Counted from the stretch's first letter, positions 52,901 to 63,939 are shown. The stretch is 64,000 nucleotides of DNA from Adiantum capillus-veneris (GCA_014529385.2 CM043950.1:155775545-155839544); one strand, 5' to 3'. Translations and numbers: made by a program. The notes: generated from the sequence alone by a model not told the origin.

Positions 52901-55095
52901 AAAGAGACACGGCATCAATTGCCCAATCTTAGAAAAAGAAGAAAACACGAAGAAAGAGATCGCAAAAAGCAGTGAAGTCAGACCCCAGTTCAACGACCAA
53001 CATAGGGATTGGTGACAACCTTGTATATATGAACGACGTTGAAGAAGATTCTGATTCAGGTGAAACCATGGAGACCAAAATGACCACTAACATAGAAACC
53101 AACAAGGAAGATCTTCATGAGCCATAATGGCCAGGATCCAAAAAGAAGATAGGAACTTACCCAAACCCTATAGAGGAGATTGAGCGAGTCAAGCAATTAA
53201 GGAGTTTGGTAGAAGATACCCAAAGGGATCTAGAACCAGCACCTAGGAAAATCCAGATTAGAGACACTGTGTTCCCTACGCAACAACAACCTCACCAATT
53301 CCATAGACCCTTGGACATACCTAGTGTCATCCAAGAAGAAAGTGACTTAAAGTAATGGGAAAGTGGGCGCACTCACTTCTCGATGGAAAGAATGTTTACA
53401 GAGGGACTACCTGATCCTATTGAAGAAATGGAGATCCCATCTTCCCCACGTTAAGGGACTCAAGGCCAAAAGGTTCCGTTAAACATTGCCAAATTGATGG
53501 ATTTCATGTCTTCAGAAGTTAGAACCACCATCATGTCCAAACTATATAAAGACCCCGAGCTAGTCTCAGCTCTTCGAGCCTTCCTCAATGGAGAACTGAA
53601 GTTTGGGCTACCACAATTTTCACAGATGGATGGAGCTGGGGAGATGCCAATAGAGGAGGAACACTTAGATCCACAACCCAACCTCGATGAGAACCTTGTT
53701 ATAGAAATACCTGTTAGCAAGTTGGGACAATACTTTGAGGGTGATGAATCCAATGCAACTATACCAATCTCTACTAAGGGATTAACTGTGAAGGGAATCC
53801 TTGATGGTGGCGCTAGGGTTAGCACTGTGACTAAAAATTGCTGGGAAACTATGGGAAGACCTCACCTTGCGACCACAACCATAGTAGTGAAGATGGACAA
53901 TGGGTCTATTGTTAAACCTATTGGGATGCTAGAAGATCTCAAGATCAAGGTCTTTGGACATAAAATAAGGATTACCTTTATTGTTATGGATTTCTCCAAA
54001 CACACTATGGCATCGGAGATGATCTTAGGACGTCCTTTCATGAGGGAAGCAAAAATGGTGCATGACTGGTCTAAAAACCATGTCTACTTGCAGTTCCAAG
54101 ATTCTGTCATTCGAGTGGATCTTGTGATGGGTCGAGCACATCCTCTAGGAAACAAGTTCATAATTGATCATAGATCTGACACCACAGTTCACTCGGCTCC
54201 ATTGCAGTATTGTTACACGTGTAAAGCGGACACTGATGTTGGGGAAGATTCTCCTTATATGGATGTACTACCTGGGATGAGTGCGTCGGACAATGTGGAT
54301 TGGGTCCACCTAGCAGCAACCATAGACACTTGGGGGAATAGGGGGACGACCTGGGTAACACCTGAGGGGGATGAAATGCCCGTACCCTTAAATATGCTAC
54401 AAGCAATGCATATAGCTTCTGACAAGACTCATCCTAATGTAACAAAGAAAACATTCAAGTGGGTCCCTAAATCTTCTTTAGCGACCATGGCTGATGCTAA
54501 AAAACAGAAGCCTTCTAAGAAACGTACCGCTCGCTCCAAGAAAAGTAAGAAAACGTGGCGTTGGATCCCTAAACAATTATTGGAAGCCCAAGGCTACTAT
54601 CGAGGAAATGATCAAATTTGGGTGCCAAAACGTAGATTGTGTTCTTACTTGTCACTGGGCCCATGTGAGCTCAATCCTGTAGCTCCAAAACAAATTGACA
54701 ATCACGGAAAGAAAAAAATTACAGAATGCTACACACCCGCTCCAGAGCTAGTTTTGGTACCGAAGAAAGAACGATTTGTTCCACCTAGCTCAGGAAGGGG
54801 GGAGTCCCATGAAGCTTCTAGCTCTTCATGTAATGCATCCATAGAGGTAAAAGCTTCTCCACAACCTCCACCTACAATAGTGGACCTCCATAAAGCTACA
54901 AAGAAATCGACACCTCCCAGTGTTCAAGAATCACCTGAAGAACCACTTCAAGTTCGATCCTGGGAGAGTACCTTACCACCCTTGCAACTCGATGAGACAC
55001 CTAAGGTAATAGAAAACTGCTGGCAAAAATCCACACCTATTATCGACTGGAACAATTGGTTTCAAAGGGTGACGAGCACATTTCAAACAGTATGA
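49933..55095 (+). pseudogene. Gag-protease polyprotein with five in-frame stops
   Basis: The first ATG in frame is 49933, following a TAA at 49894. About 480 residues of Ser/Thr/Pro-rich sequence come first. A retrotransposon Gag core follows near residues 490-660 (AIQIAKLTQKFSGD, ALSLTLSGKAGDWYRTL, FISRLKNLNSRCNP, DRFIRGLRHEDIYNGL). Next are four C-C-H-C knuckles: WCSVCYGPHSTSEC (52084), CNACGRYGHQDKD cut at its last cysteine by a TGA (52192), CYQCGGPHRVAEC (52609) and CNRCGIDHLIAQC (52721). Protease has ILDGGARVSTV (catalytic Asp codon 53803) and MILGRPFM. The rest is basic/proline-rich. Stops: TGA 52192, TAG 52930, TAA 53125, 53353 and 53452. There is no frameshift over 5.1 kb, so loss of coding looks recent or the stops are few relative to selection. 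Confidence 0.92.
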
Positions 55096-56738
55096 TCTAC
55101 CCAAGGAAGGGGGGAGTGTTTGCTGACAGTCATCATTCACTCATTATCCTCTCAACCTTTTCCCCTGACCTCTTAATTTCTGATCTTAGGGAATGTATAT
55201 ATATAAAGCCTTATACTCACAAAAAAATAAATAAAGAGCAAGAGCAATTAGCAAACAAGTATGCACAATAAAAGTCAAAACATTGACTCAGGCCTACACA
55301 TTCACATCCGGTACACTGAAACAGAAACCTATGCTATAAAACACCTTTGATCCTCATAACTTGAGTAATGGAGGGTAGGCAGGATGAGTACAATAGGAGT
55401 GTTTCTATTTTAGAGTTGAGTGATTAGCAAAGTTCATTTTTCCCACTGATGTGCCTCCTAGAGGTATTCTTTGTGTTTCTTAGTGTGTACAGGAACGTGT
55501 TGTTGTTGTTAGGATTTGGACCTTCATGGAATCTTTATCTCGACTCACTCTTCAAATCAAGCTCGACCATCAACACAAGCAGGTGTTTCTTGTCCATTAG
55601 CATTGCCCCTTATCTTTTTTGCATCTATGATTGTCTGCTTTGATTGTGATTGGTAGCATAATATACAACACATTTGCTTAGTAACAAACATTTAATTCAA
55701 TGTAATTTTTTGTCATAATCACTTGTCTAGGTTTAAAAATCAAGCAGTCCGACTAAGCTAGTTTGACCAAGTTAGGTGTTAGAGATCTTCTCTTAATACC
55801 ATGGGGAATGCCTTCCTAATAATCAATGGTTACTTAGGTTCTTAATCTGATTTAGGCAGCATTGTGTGAAATGTACTAGGGCTTTCTAGTGGGCTTGACC
55901 CTATTGACCTTTAGCTTAAGTATTATAAAGGGAGTTTACTAGTGTGATGAGCCTGGGGAGGTGTATCAGTGTTATATGACCCCCCAATGTTACAAAATTA
56001 AAATGTTGAAAATGAACAATCAAAAAATCAAAGTGACACAATGTAAAATCTTAAGCTGGAAGAGAAATCTCAGCTTGATTGGGTACTTCACTCACATGTA
56101 TCGCCTATGGTACTAGAGCCCTAGAGGTTCCCAGTGTGGGCGCTTTTCCTTGAAAAGCAAAAAACCCAAGGCATACAAAATAAGCACACACATCAAAATT
56201 GAATCACTGTGAAAAGACTTTGGGGGGTCAAAGAAAAGGTAATCAGTCAGGCGATGATTTCATGAGAAATTCCTTTTATCGTAGCTTAACTACAAGGTCT
56301 TCTAGGTATAGCCTCTAGTTAGCCCTCGAACATGAAATACTTTGCTCTCGCGATTAAACAACTTAATTGACCAGAGAAAATTAAGAAGCTTACCTATGGT
56401 ATTAATAGTCGATCTCTAGTGCCTTTCGACCGTTAAATTAGCGACCCCAGACTTGTTTAATTTTTTACCTTTACATCTGTTTATGCATTTGATTACATTG
56501 CAATTTAATGTTTATTGTTGACAAATTGTTAAAAATTCTGTTACCAATCAATTTGTCTGCCTAAAACTACATATGATTTTTAATCGCTTATGAGAATGCA
56601 ATTACTGTGCCAATGTTGTTTGATTTTGTAGTGACTGAAGAAGGCTAAGGACATTCATCTCAAATGCTCTTCCACCTCAACGAACGAGCTTCAACTCAAT
56701 AGCTTCCGAGGACGGAATCTACATCAGGAAGGGGGGCA
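55096..56738 (+). other. Non-coding 3' body of the gag-protease element, with an extra purine tract
   Basis: No RT, RNase H or integrase motif in any frame. AGGAAGGGGGGAGTG at about 55103 closely repeats the tract AGGAAGGGGGGCATG at 56728-56740 beside the 3' LTR, so there are two polypurine-tract-like sites 1.6 kb apart. The remainder is AT-rich with no recognisable feature. Confidence 0.75.
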
Positions 56739-57337
56739 TGTTAACCCTCATGGCTCACAGACACCATATCACCTACGACGGACGTTGTAACCTACGGAGG
56801 ACGTTGTATTATTTACATGTAGAGTCAAGTATCGGGCTTGTCGGTCCAATAGGAAAAGGGTAAGAGTGATCGCCGATGAGAGGCGCACTCTAACTAGAAC
56901 ATTCAAGGGATTAGTTGGCTAAGCATGGGCGCCCAAGTGTGAATGGGGAGAGCTCATATAAAAGTCAACTAAACCTAAAATTCACGCATTCTCTCATTCG
57001 TGCAATAGAAGAGTGCTCTTGCTCCATCTCCATCTCCATCTTCTTCTTCTTCACCGCCTTGTGTGTGTGTGTATGTGAGAGACAGAGAGAGAGAGTGTGT
57101 GCGATCGAGCATTGCGGCGGCACGGCGGCGGTGAGGTGGTTGAGCGTGGCGTAGCAGCGTCTCCTTCTTCTTCGCGGCGAGGAATCTTCCACGAAGCAAG
57201 CGTAGAGCGGTGAGTGACACACCATCGCCTTCTTTGAGCTTACTAGTTTAGGCTTGTTGTGTGCTGGGAGCCATTTGTGGCTCGCACACGGTGTATCGGC
57301 AAGTTCCTTGCACTGACACGTGCGACATACGCGCACA
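56739..57337 (+). repeat. 3' LTR of the gag-protease element
   Basis: Partner of 48563-49160, with the TATA-like CATATAAAAG at 56954-56963. Followed by the TCTGC duplication. Confidence 0.95.
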
Positions 57338-58148
57338 TCTGCTAACTAGGAGTTTAAGCTCCCATTTATAGGATTAACCGGGCCGTTAACGACACTAGAC
57401 TTAACAAAATGTTAATCAATCTTTACCTGATGATGGTGATGGAAATTCCCTCCTGTCGCTTCAACTACTTCTTCTTGTTTCAAGATTTTGCAAACCTCAT
57501 GTAAGTTCATTCTATCGATCATCATGCATCAGTTATTACCAACTGTGCTATAACTCCTTGCTTTGTGCATTTTTCCATGTCTTAATTGCCTCTCACAAGC
57601 TTCAACTTCCTTCTCTAATCAAGTTGATTTTGATTGCCATCAATCTCTATATGCCCTTGGTAATTTCTCATTTCTAGTTCAACCTTTTTCTTGCCCTTCT
57701 TTCCTTTTCCGAGCTCTCCCACTCGAGCGCCTTCAACTATCTTGCATACAAAGTCAAGGTCAAGACCAAGGGATCCTTCATCCTTGCTTGGTCTCCGAGA
57801 ACAAGAGAGAAACATCCCCTTGCTTTCATGCTTTCGATCTTCCAAGCTCTTCTTCTTGAGTGCCCTTGCTGCTTATGGCCAAGAGAGGAAGAGAAAGCCT
57901 TAGCTTCACCTTATGTTGCTAGCCTAGGACGAGAGGATGAGAGAGAGAGAGAGCTTGAGAGAGATTTCCCTCAGTCTCTTCCAGTTCTGCCATCTTCTTC
58001 GCCTTCCTGAGCCCTCCTCTCCACTTTCCTTCTCCCGGATCCTCTTCCTTCTTCTTTTCTTTGTTACCCTACTCCTCCTTGCCGACCAAGGCTTCGATGC
58101 CTTTCTTCCTCCCTTCCCTTCCTAACCAAAGATGAGAGAAAGAAAGCT

Positions 58149-58183
<35 letters not shown>

Positions 58184-60080
58184 TTCCTTATTATGCCCTC
58201 GTTTGCTTACCCTATTCTTTGCCCAGCCCATCAGTCACGGCGTCGTGGCTGATGTGGCACGTGACTTAAAGTAATGACCTGGCAGGTTGTATTGTGGGCA
58301 ACATGAAAGTCGGCCGGAGTGGCACCGAATGAGGTCGCCACAATCATCTATACACTTCTCGCTCCAGGATCAAACTTGCTAGAGGAGCGCAGCGCCTGGT
58401 ACAAGCTCTCTTCTCCCTACCTGCGCTCATACCTGCTGCTAAATGCCCTCATTGCTTGCGTTTTCCTTTTTTCTCTTTTTCATTCCCCACTTAAGCCCTT
58501 ATAAGGAATTGGGCGACCATTTTACTTAGGCTTATGGGCTCCTTGCCACTTGGTTGCCTTTGGGAGGCCTAGCAAATCTACAAGGGCACCACTTTTGACA
58601 TGCATAGCGGCCAAAGCAATGCTAAAGCAAAACATATTTCACCAACAGTCCTTGACTAACAATATCCTCATGAATTTCGATGCCCGCATTACTTTTCCGA
58701 CAGTGCCATATGCCTTCAATATGCAAGTATAAGTGATTGCATTCGGAGAGTTTTCCTCTCTTTGCATTTGCTCCAAATATCCAGCTTCTTGGCCCCGCGG
58801 GGGATTCACCATGGGAAACTTACTGCACCACGTAAGTGCAGGGGAGGGGTTTTTTTTTACAAATTACATAAGCGTATAAGTTAGGGGCAGACCCCCAATA
58901 ATTCATCTCCCAAGCTTAAAAATAAGGGAGGGGAGTATCATATTTATGGGGGGGGGGACTGGCTTGGGTTGATTAGTTGTAGCGTTTGGTCACCAATGTA
59001 CACTAGAACTTGGATGAATTTAGAGGAATTTTTTTATTAGATCACACATCAAATTTTGCATCAAGCCGGACATAGATAAGGGCTGATTTGGAGCATATCA
59101 AGGGTTGATTTATACCAGCTTTGGGTGGGTTAGAATTGGACAAGTAGCCAGAGTGTAGGCTGATTGGGCACATAGTTTGAAAGTCAAACTAAGACACATT
59201 GAGGGTATATCTAGTTATCAATAAAAATGGTTCCTTAGTACGTTGCCAGTCACTACGCTACACACTATTTGACAAGTTTTACTCAGTTAGATCATGTGAA
59301 ACCTAAATTTATATGTAAAATAGGGGTTTGATAGTTTTCTTCATTGATTGTTGTATAAGCTTAGAAAGGGGGGTCATTCTCCCCTGATATGAGTCGTTTA
59401 TAGGGGTTTTATTAAAGTTGTCCGCTCGCAGGTGGCGTCCTGTTTTGTATATAGAGTGAATCCCCCGGGCTTGGTCCTGCCTTTTTGGGTATATCCCGCG
59501 ATCATTGCATTCCAAGAGACGACATTATGAACACGAGACTCCTCAAAGCAATTACTGCTCATGCATTCCAAAACCTAGACGAAAGACAACAACTCCCAGC
59601 TGAGCCCCATGTGAATCTTTAACGGCCAATATCTTGGCGATCGAAACTCCGATCACTGATCTGAAAGGATCGACGCGCTCCTCAGAGTGAGCACTACAGG
59701 CCCGTGCATTCATTTCATTTCTATCACCTCAGCTGCAGTTGCCCAATTCGGTACAGGTCTGCAATCGACTTGAACTTTAAACTTTCATAACTTCTTCACC
59801 ATAGCTCCAATCGACGAGCCGTAAAGACAGGCCGGTAGAGCACTTCAAGCACTACAATTTTAGATCATAATATCCCATGTGTGCTCACTTCAAGCATAGT
59901 CCTTTTTAGCATCATTAAGGCATCAGTTGGCCCTTTTAAGCCGCATCTGGCATACATTAATCATTAAGTTTTACTTGTTATCAAGCCCTGATCACTGCTC
60001 ACTAAATGTGTAGGCTTCAAAGAAGCTTAACTTGCATTTCTCTGCTCTTTTTCTCTTCATGGAAGCGGAGATGCACGACA
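57338..60080 (-). repeat. 5' LTR of the family C element, outer segment
   Basis: Continues the LTR from 48562 and ends ATGCACGACA at 60080. The last 320 bp match 45310-45630. The first part matches 15.87-16.3 kb loosely. A 34-nt C run lies at 58150-58183. The middle (58.2-59.75 kb) is not found in the PPR-bearing LTRs R1/R2, so the family has at least two U3 versions. Short open stretches here carry no domain. Confidence 0.8.
58150..58183. repeat. Poly-C tract (34 nt)
   Basis: Pure cytosines in the family C LTR. Confidence 0.95.
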
Positions 60081-60980
60081 TCGTGAAGAAAATGTACTTC
60101 TCATTGTTGTTCTTTATGTAGATGATTTGCTAATTACTGGACCAAATGAGAGACATATTGTTGAATTTAAGGCTGATTTGAATGCAACTTTCAAGATGAA
60201 AGATCTGGGGTTGTTGCATCATTACTTGGATATACAATTTAAGCAGTATGATGGTGGTATTTCCTTGTGTCAAAAAATTTACATAAAGACATTGCTATGT
60301 AAATTTGGACTTGAGAATTGCAAACCTATTGCCACTCACATGGAAACAGGTTTGAAATTGAGTCTTCATGATGCTCGTGATCCTGCAGATGTCACTCTTT
60401 ACCAAACTGCTATTGGATGCCTCATTTATGTATACAACACGAGGCCTAATATTCAGTTTGCGGTCTCACAGGTTATCAGATTTATACATTGCCTAGGGTC
60501 TAAGCATTGGTAGGCTGTCAAGAGGATTTTCTGCTACTTGAGTGTCACTTTACATCTTGGCTGCCATACTTACATGATTTTTCAGACTCAGATTGGGCTG
60601 GTTAATTTGACACGCGAGTGTCCACAAGTGATTTTTGTTTCATGCTTGGCTAAGTACACGGCGTCTTCACAGCTACGATTGAGTGTGTATGGCTCAGACG
60701 CCTTATGACTGATTTGGGTGCTAGACAGGACACTACCAACACTATCCACACTAACAGTCAGAGAGTGCATTGACACTTGCAAGGAACCAATTTTTCATGC
60801 TTGCACAAAGCACATTGAGGTGCATTACCACTATGTCAAGGTGAGGCTCTCAGTAGGAGAGATCATCTTGGCTTATGTGCCAACATAGCACAACCTTGCA
60901 GATCTTTGCACAAAGGCATTGTCTTGTGAGAAGTTTGAATCTTTCCGCAAAGCGTTGGGCTTACTCCCCTTTGTGAATTG
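60081..60980 (+). pseudogene. Copia D-type reverse transcriptase and RNase H, 5'-truncated
   Basis: Begins directly at the family C LTR edge, inside the RT palm: VLYVDDLLITGPNER with the catalytic YVDD at 60115-60126. LGLLHHYLDIQF, LYQTAIGCLIYV and TRPNIQFAVSQVIRFIH follow. RNase H pieces include HTNSQRVH and HACTKHIEVHYHYVKVRLS, then FRKALGLLPFVN. Stops at 60511-60513 and several frameshifts after 60510 inactivate it. Sequence and family match element E (18.4 kb) and, for the missing 5' part, 35.2-37.3 kb. Confidence 0.9.
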
Positions 60981-61044
60981 ATCATATCCTCAAGGCATGG
61001 CACTTCCCTTTACTCATGTGCCAGCTCTCCTTCACTGCATCACT

Positions 61045-61056
61045 ACAGGGGGGATT
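61045..61056 (+). promoter_or_regulatory. Polypurine tract of the D-type copia
   Basis: CAGGGGGGATT lies immediately before the LTR start TGTTACC, as in element E at 18283-18292 (minus strand). Confidence 0.8.
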
Positions 61057-61281
61057 TGTTACCATATACATGTGTAGTGATGTGGGTGAACACACTAGGA
61101 CCGTCGGGACATTTTTTCCCTTTTTAGGAGGTTTTTCCCCCGTGCATTGTATATACTCCTATCACTCTAGGGATATCTATCTTTCCATTGCAAACTATGT
61201 AATATACTCTCTATTGTGTGCCTTGAGCTTCCTTCATCTTCTCCAAGCTGTATGTGTTTTCCTGCAACCCTAATTCGAACA
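61057..61281 (+). repeat. 3' LTR of the D-type copia
   Basis: TGTTACCATATACATG start and CCCTAATTCGAACA end, matching both LTRs of element E. Directly followed by the 190-bp tandem array. Confidence 0.92.
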
Positions 61282-62660
61282 CCATGGTCCATCAAGACAA
61301 ATTGTGATGCCCGTAAAACTTTGCAAGGGCAAGTATTAGTGTGCTTCCCTCACCCTTGCAAAGTTTTGCGGCCATCTACTAGCATCTCGTAGGTCCATGG
61401 TGGCAAAGTTTCTATTTTTTTGGCTATGGGCTCGCCAAGGGCCCAATGGACAGAAGTTGATGATTTTGCCTCCCTAGACCAACACGACAGATTTTGATGC
61501 CCATGAAACTTTTCAAGGGAAGGGATTAGTATGCTTCCCTCACCCTTGTAATGTTTCATGGACATCCACTCCAGTCTCGTCGCTCCAAGGTGGAAAAATG
61601 ACCAATTTTTTTTGGCTTTGCGCTCGCGAATGGCCCAATGATCAAGATGGATTGTGATGTCCATGAAACTTTGTAGGGGTAGGGATGAGTATGCTTCCCC
61701 CACCCTCACAAATTTTCATGGCTATCCACTTCTGTCTTGTCGGTTGAGGGTGGCACAATCGCTATTTTTTTGGATTTGGGCTTGCCAATGGGCAAGAAAT
61801 TGGCGATTGTGTCGCCGTGGACTATCATGACAGACTGCAATATCCATGAAACTTTGTGGAGGAAAGGATTAGTGTGCTTCCCTTATCCCTGAAAAGTTTT
61901 GTGGCCATCTTCTTGCATCTCGTTGGTCTACGATGGCACAATCACCAATTTTTGGCTATAGACTCGCTAAGGGCCCAACGGACAAAAGCTGGCAATTGTA
62001 CCGCCCTGGACCGATGCGACAGATTATGATGCCCATAAAACTTTGTAGGGGTGGTGGTTAGTGTGCTTCCCCCACCTCTAGAATTTTTCATGGCCATACG
62101 CTCCCATTTCATCGGTCCAGGGTGGCATAATCACCAATTTTTTGGCTTTGCGCTCGCGAAGGGTCCAATGGGAAAAATATTGTGATTGTGCCATCGTGGA
62201 CCATCGAGATAGTTTTTTATGTCCATGAAACTTTGTAGGGGTAGGGATTAGTGTGCTTCCCCCATCCCCGCAAAATTTCATGGCCATCCGCTCCCGTCTT
62301 GTCACTCCAAGGTGGCACAATAACCATTTTTTTTGTTTTGGACTCACCAAAGGCCCAATTTGAAAAACATTGGCGATTGTTCCACCGTAGATAGCTAAGA
62401 TGGATTGCAATACCCATGAAACTTTGGAGGGGCAAGTATTAGTGTGCTTTCCCCATACCCACAAAGTTCCTTGGCCATCCGCTCCTGTCTCATCAGTTCA
62501 AGGTGGCACAATCGTCAATTTTTTGGCTTTTGGCTCGCCAAAGGCCCAAAGGATAAAAAACTGGCGATTGTGCCACCGTGTAACGTTGAAACGGATTGCG
62601 ATTCCCATGAAAAATTACAAGGGGAGGGATAACTATGCTTCCCTCGTCAGCAAAATCTTC
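61282..62660. repeat. 190-bp tandem array, about 7.5 copies
   Basis: The phrase GATGCCCATGAAACTTTG (with variants) starts units near 61306, 61495, 61656, 61838, 62028, 62218, 62409 and 62599. Spacing is 182-191 bp except one of 161. Each unit also has AGTGTGCTTCCC-CACCC, TTTCATGGCCATCCGCTC, GGTGGCACAATC and GGCTTT-GCTCGC-AA-GGCCCAA. The units differ by many point changes. Open stretches through it are by-products of the repeat. Confidence 0.92.
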
Positions 62661-62938
62661 TAATAGTTAAGAATTTCATTCCTGAAGCCTTCAAAAAAAA
62701 ACTTTCTAAATTAAAAGAAACATTAAAGATTTCTTTCACATAGGCAAACTTAGACAATTGCTTGACTTAGTATGGTAGCTCCATCGACTTTTCATCACAT
62801 GTCTCCTCAACCTCTTCAATATCAACACCCTCTAAACTCTTTCTAGGAGCCTTTTTTGCACAAGAAAAAGAAAAAATAACTTTAAATTAATATTGTTCAT
62901 ATTGATCCTTAAATAACCAGACTCATATGTTGTCGCAA
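62661..62938. other. AT-rich spacer
   Basis: Nothing recognised between the satellite-like array and the hairpin array. Confidence 0.5.
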
Positions 62939-63312
62939 CGCAAAAATAGGGCACCCGGAAGGCTATCTAGGTGTTCTATTTTTGCATATGGGTGTTACAA
63001 CATGCTAAAAAAAATATACTTCTTATTTACAAATTTGTGTCTTTGCTATGCGAAAATAGATCACTTGGATGGTATTTTGGGTGCTCTATTTTCTCATATG
63101 GGCGACACAATATGTTTACAAAAATATACCATTTATGCAAAATGTTGTGTCTTTGCTATGCAAAAATAGAGCACCCGGACGGCTGTGTGGGCATTCCATT
63201 TTCACATATGAGCGAGAAAAAATTTCATAAATGGTTTTCTATTCATTTGATTGTGTCTTTGCTATGAAAAATAGAGCACCCGGACATCTGTCTGGGTGTT
63301 CTCTTTTGCCAT
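62939..63312. repeat. Four tandem hairpin-forming units, about 105-111 bp apart
   Basis: Each unit has an imperfect palindrome of about 49 bases: ATGCAAAAATAGAGCACCCG on one side and GGGTG-TCTATTTT-GCAT on the other. Palindromes are at 62939-62987, 63048-63097, 63158-63207 and 63264-63312. The spacers share TTTACAAAAATATAC and TTGTGTCTTTGCT. The stems are imperfect in every copy, but the changes often fall in only one arm. Confidence 0.85.
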
Positions 63313-63900
63313 AGAGATGACATAAACAGACACAGAAAATTTTTACAAAAAAATCAAAATTAAAACTCTTACCTTTTTTTTCCTTGGGAACATTTAAGCC
63401 TCTTTAGCTTTAGAATCTATACTGAAGATTTTCACAAAATATGATAGATTGATCTAAAAATGTTACATATAGCCCCTTAAAGAGCTATAAATAGAATTTC
63501 ATCATGTGAATCATGCACCTCAAGACACATGACCAACGATCAAATGCATGCATAACGGTCAAATCCATGCATCATAAATTGTGTTAATTCAAATTTTACC
63601 TTGGTAATTATGCACTCCTATATATAGAGGCGCTCTCATTTGAGAATATTTTTGCAAATTGTTCTCTATTGGCTCCATTCTTCTCTCCACCTTGATTTAC
63701 AAAGTTGATCCAAGGTTGATCGAGCCTTCTTCCCTTGCTTCACATATTTGATTTCAACCAAATCTTCACGTTTTCTCAAAATTTCTCCTCATTTCCTCAA
63801 TTCAAATAGTTGGGTTCTCATTGTAAGGTAATATTTGTAATATTAATGCTCTAATAATCCTTTTTTAGAAATGTTGGTAAACGCAAACCTTGTCATCATT
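63313..63900. other. AT-rich sequence, nothing recognised
   Basis: No coding or element signal. TATATATAGAGGC near 63620 is TATA-like but has no supported transcript downstream. Confidence 0.45.
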
Positions 63901-63939
63901 ATGCAAAAACAACGTAGTCGTACTACATTGTTTTTGCAT
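63901..63939. repeat. Near-perfect 18-bp-stem hairpin
   Basis: ATGCAAAAACAACGTAGT, three-base loop CGT, then ACTACATTGTTTTTGCAT, with a single mismatch in 18 pairs. It is followed by AGGGACAACAT, like the ATGGGCGACACAACATG that follows the hairpins at 62.9-63.3 kb. It therefore looks like a diverged fifth member with a different inner stem. Confidence 0.85.

Larger units (their letters stand above)
48563..57337 (+). mobile_element. Pol-less LTR retrotransposon encoding Gag and protease
   Basis: LTRs of 598 and 599 bp (48563-49160 and 56739-57337) start TGTTAACCCTCA and end GCGCACA. Target duplication: TCTAC at 48558-48562 and TCTGC at 57338-57342, one base apart. Primer site TGGCGCCGTTGCCGGGGA at 49165-49182 is the form common in Athila/Tat-type plant gypsy elements. 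A purine tract AGGAAGGGGGGCA precedes the 3' LTR. Only gag and protease are encoded: the 1.6 kb after them has no RT, RNase H or integrase. The layout resembles the non-autonomous gag-only LTR elements called TR-GAG, plus a protease. Confidence 0.93.
45310..60080 (-). mobile_element. Family C LTR element with unknown acidic proteins (nested insertion inside)
   Basis: On the minus strand: 5' LTR from 60080 down to 48362 (interrupted by 48563-57337), primer-binding-like TGGTGAACCCAACGCGAA at 48340-48357, a 2.7-kb body, polypurine tract TTCAGAGGGGGTGGA at 45631-45645, and a 3' LTR truncated at 45310. The uninterrupted LTR would be about 2.9 kb. The LTR start TGTCGTGCA and about 320 bp beyond it are shared by the two ends. 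The body has no Gag, RT, RNase H or integrase, so this is a large non-autonomous LTR element. Its right end abuts copia D sequence. Confidence 0.8.

Noticed and set aside
50000-53460. Stop codons as sites of U-to-C RNA editing, known from fern organelles
   Set aside because: The sequence is a nuclear-type retrotransposon. That editing acts on organellar transcripts, and mutation explains the stops more simply.
61350-62663. Open frames with repeated KKIET or AKKLVIMPPW wording on the minus strand
   Set aside because: They are by-products of the 190-bp tandem repeat. Units shift frame between copies.
61282-63312. CRISPR-like array
   Set aside because: Units are long (105-190 bp), diverged along their whole length and have no unique spacers. 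They are plant tandem repeats.
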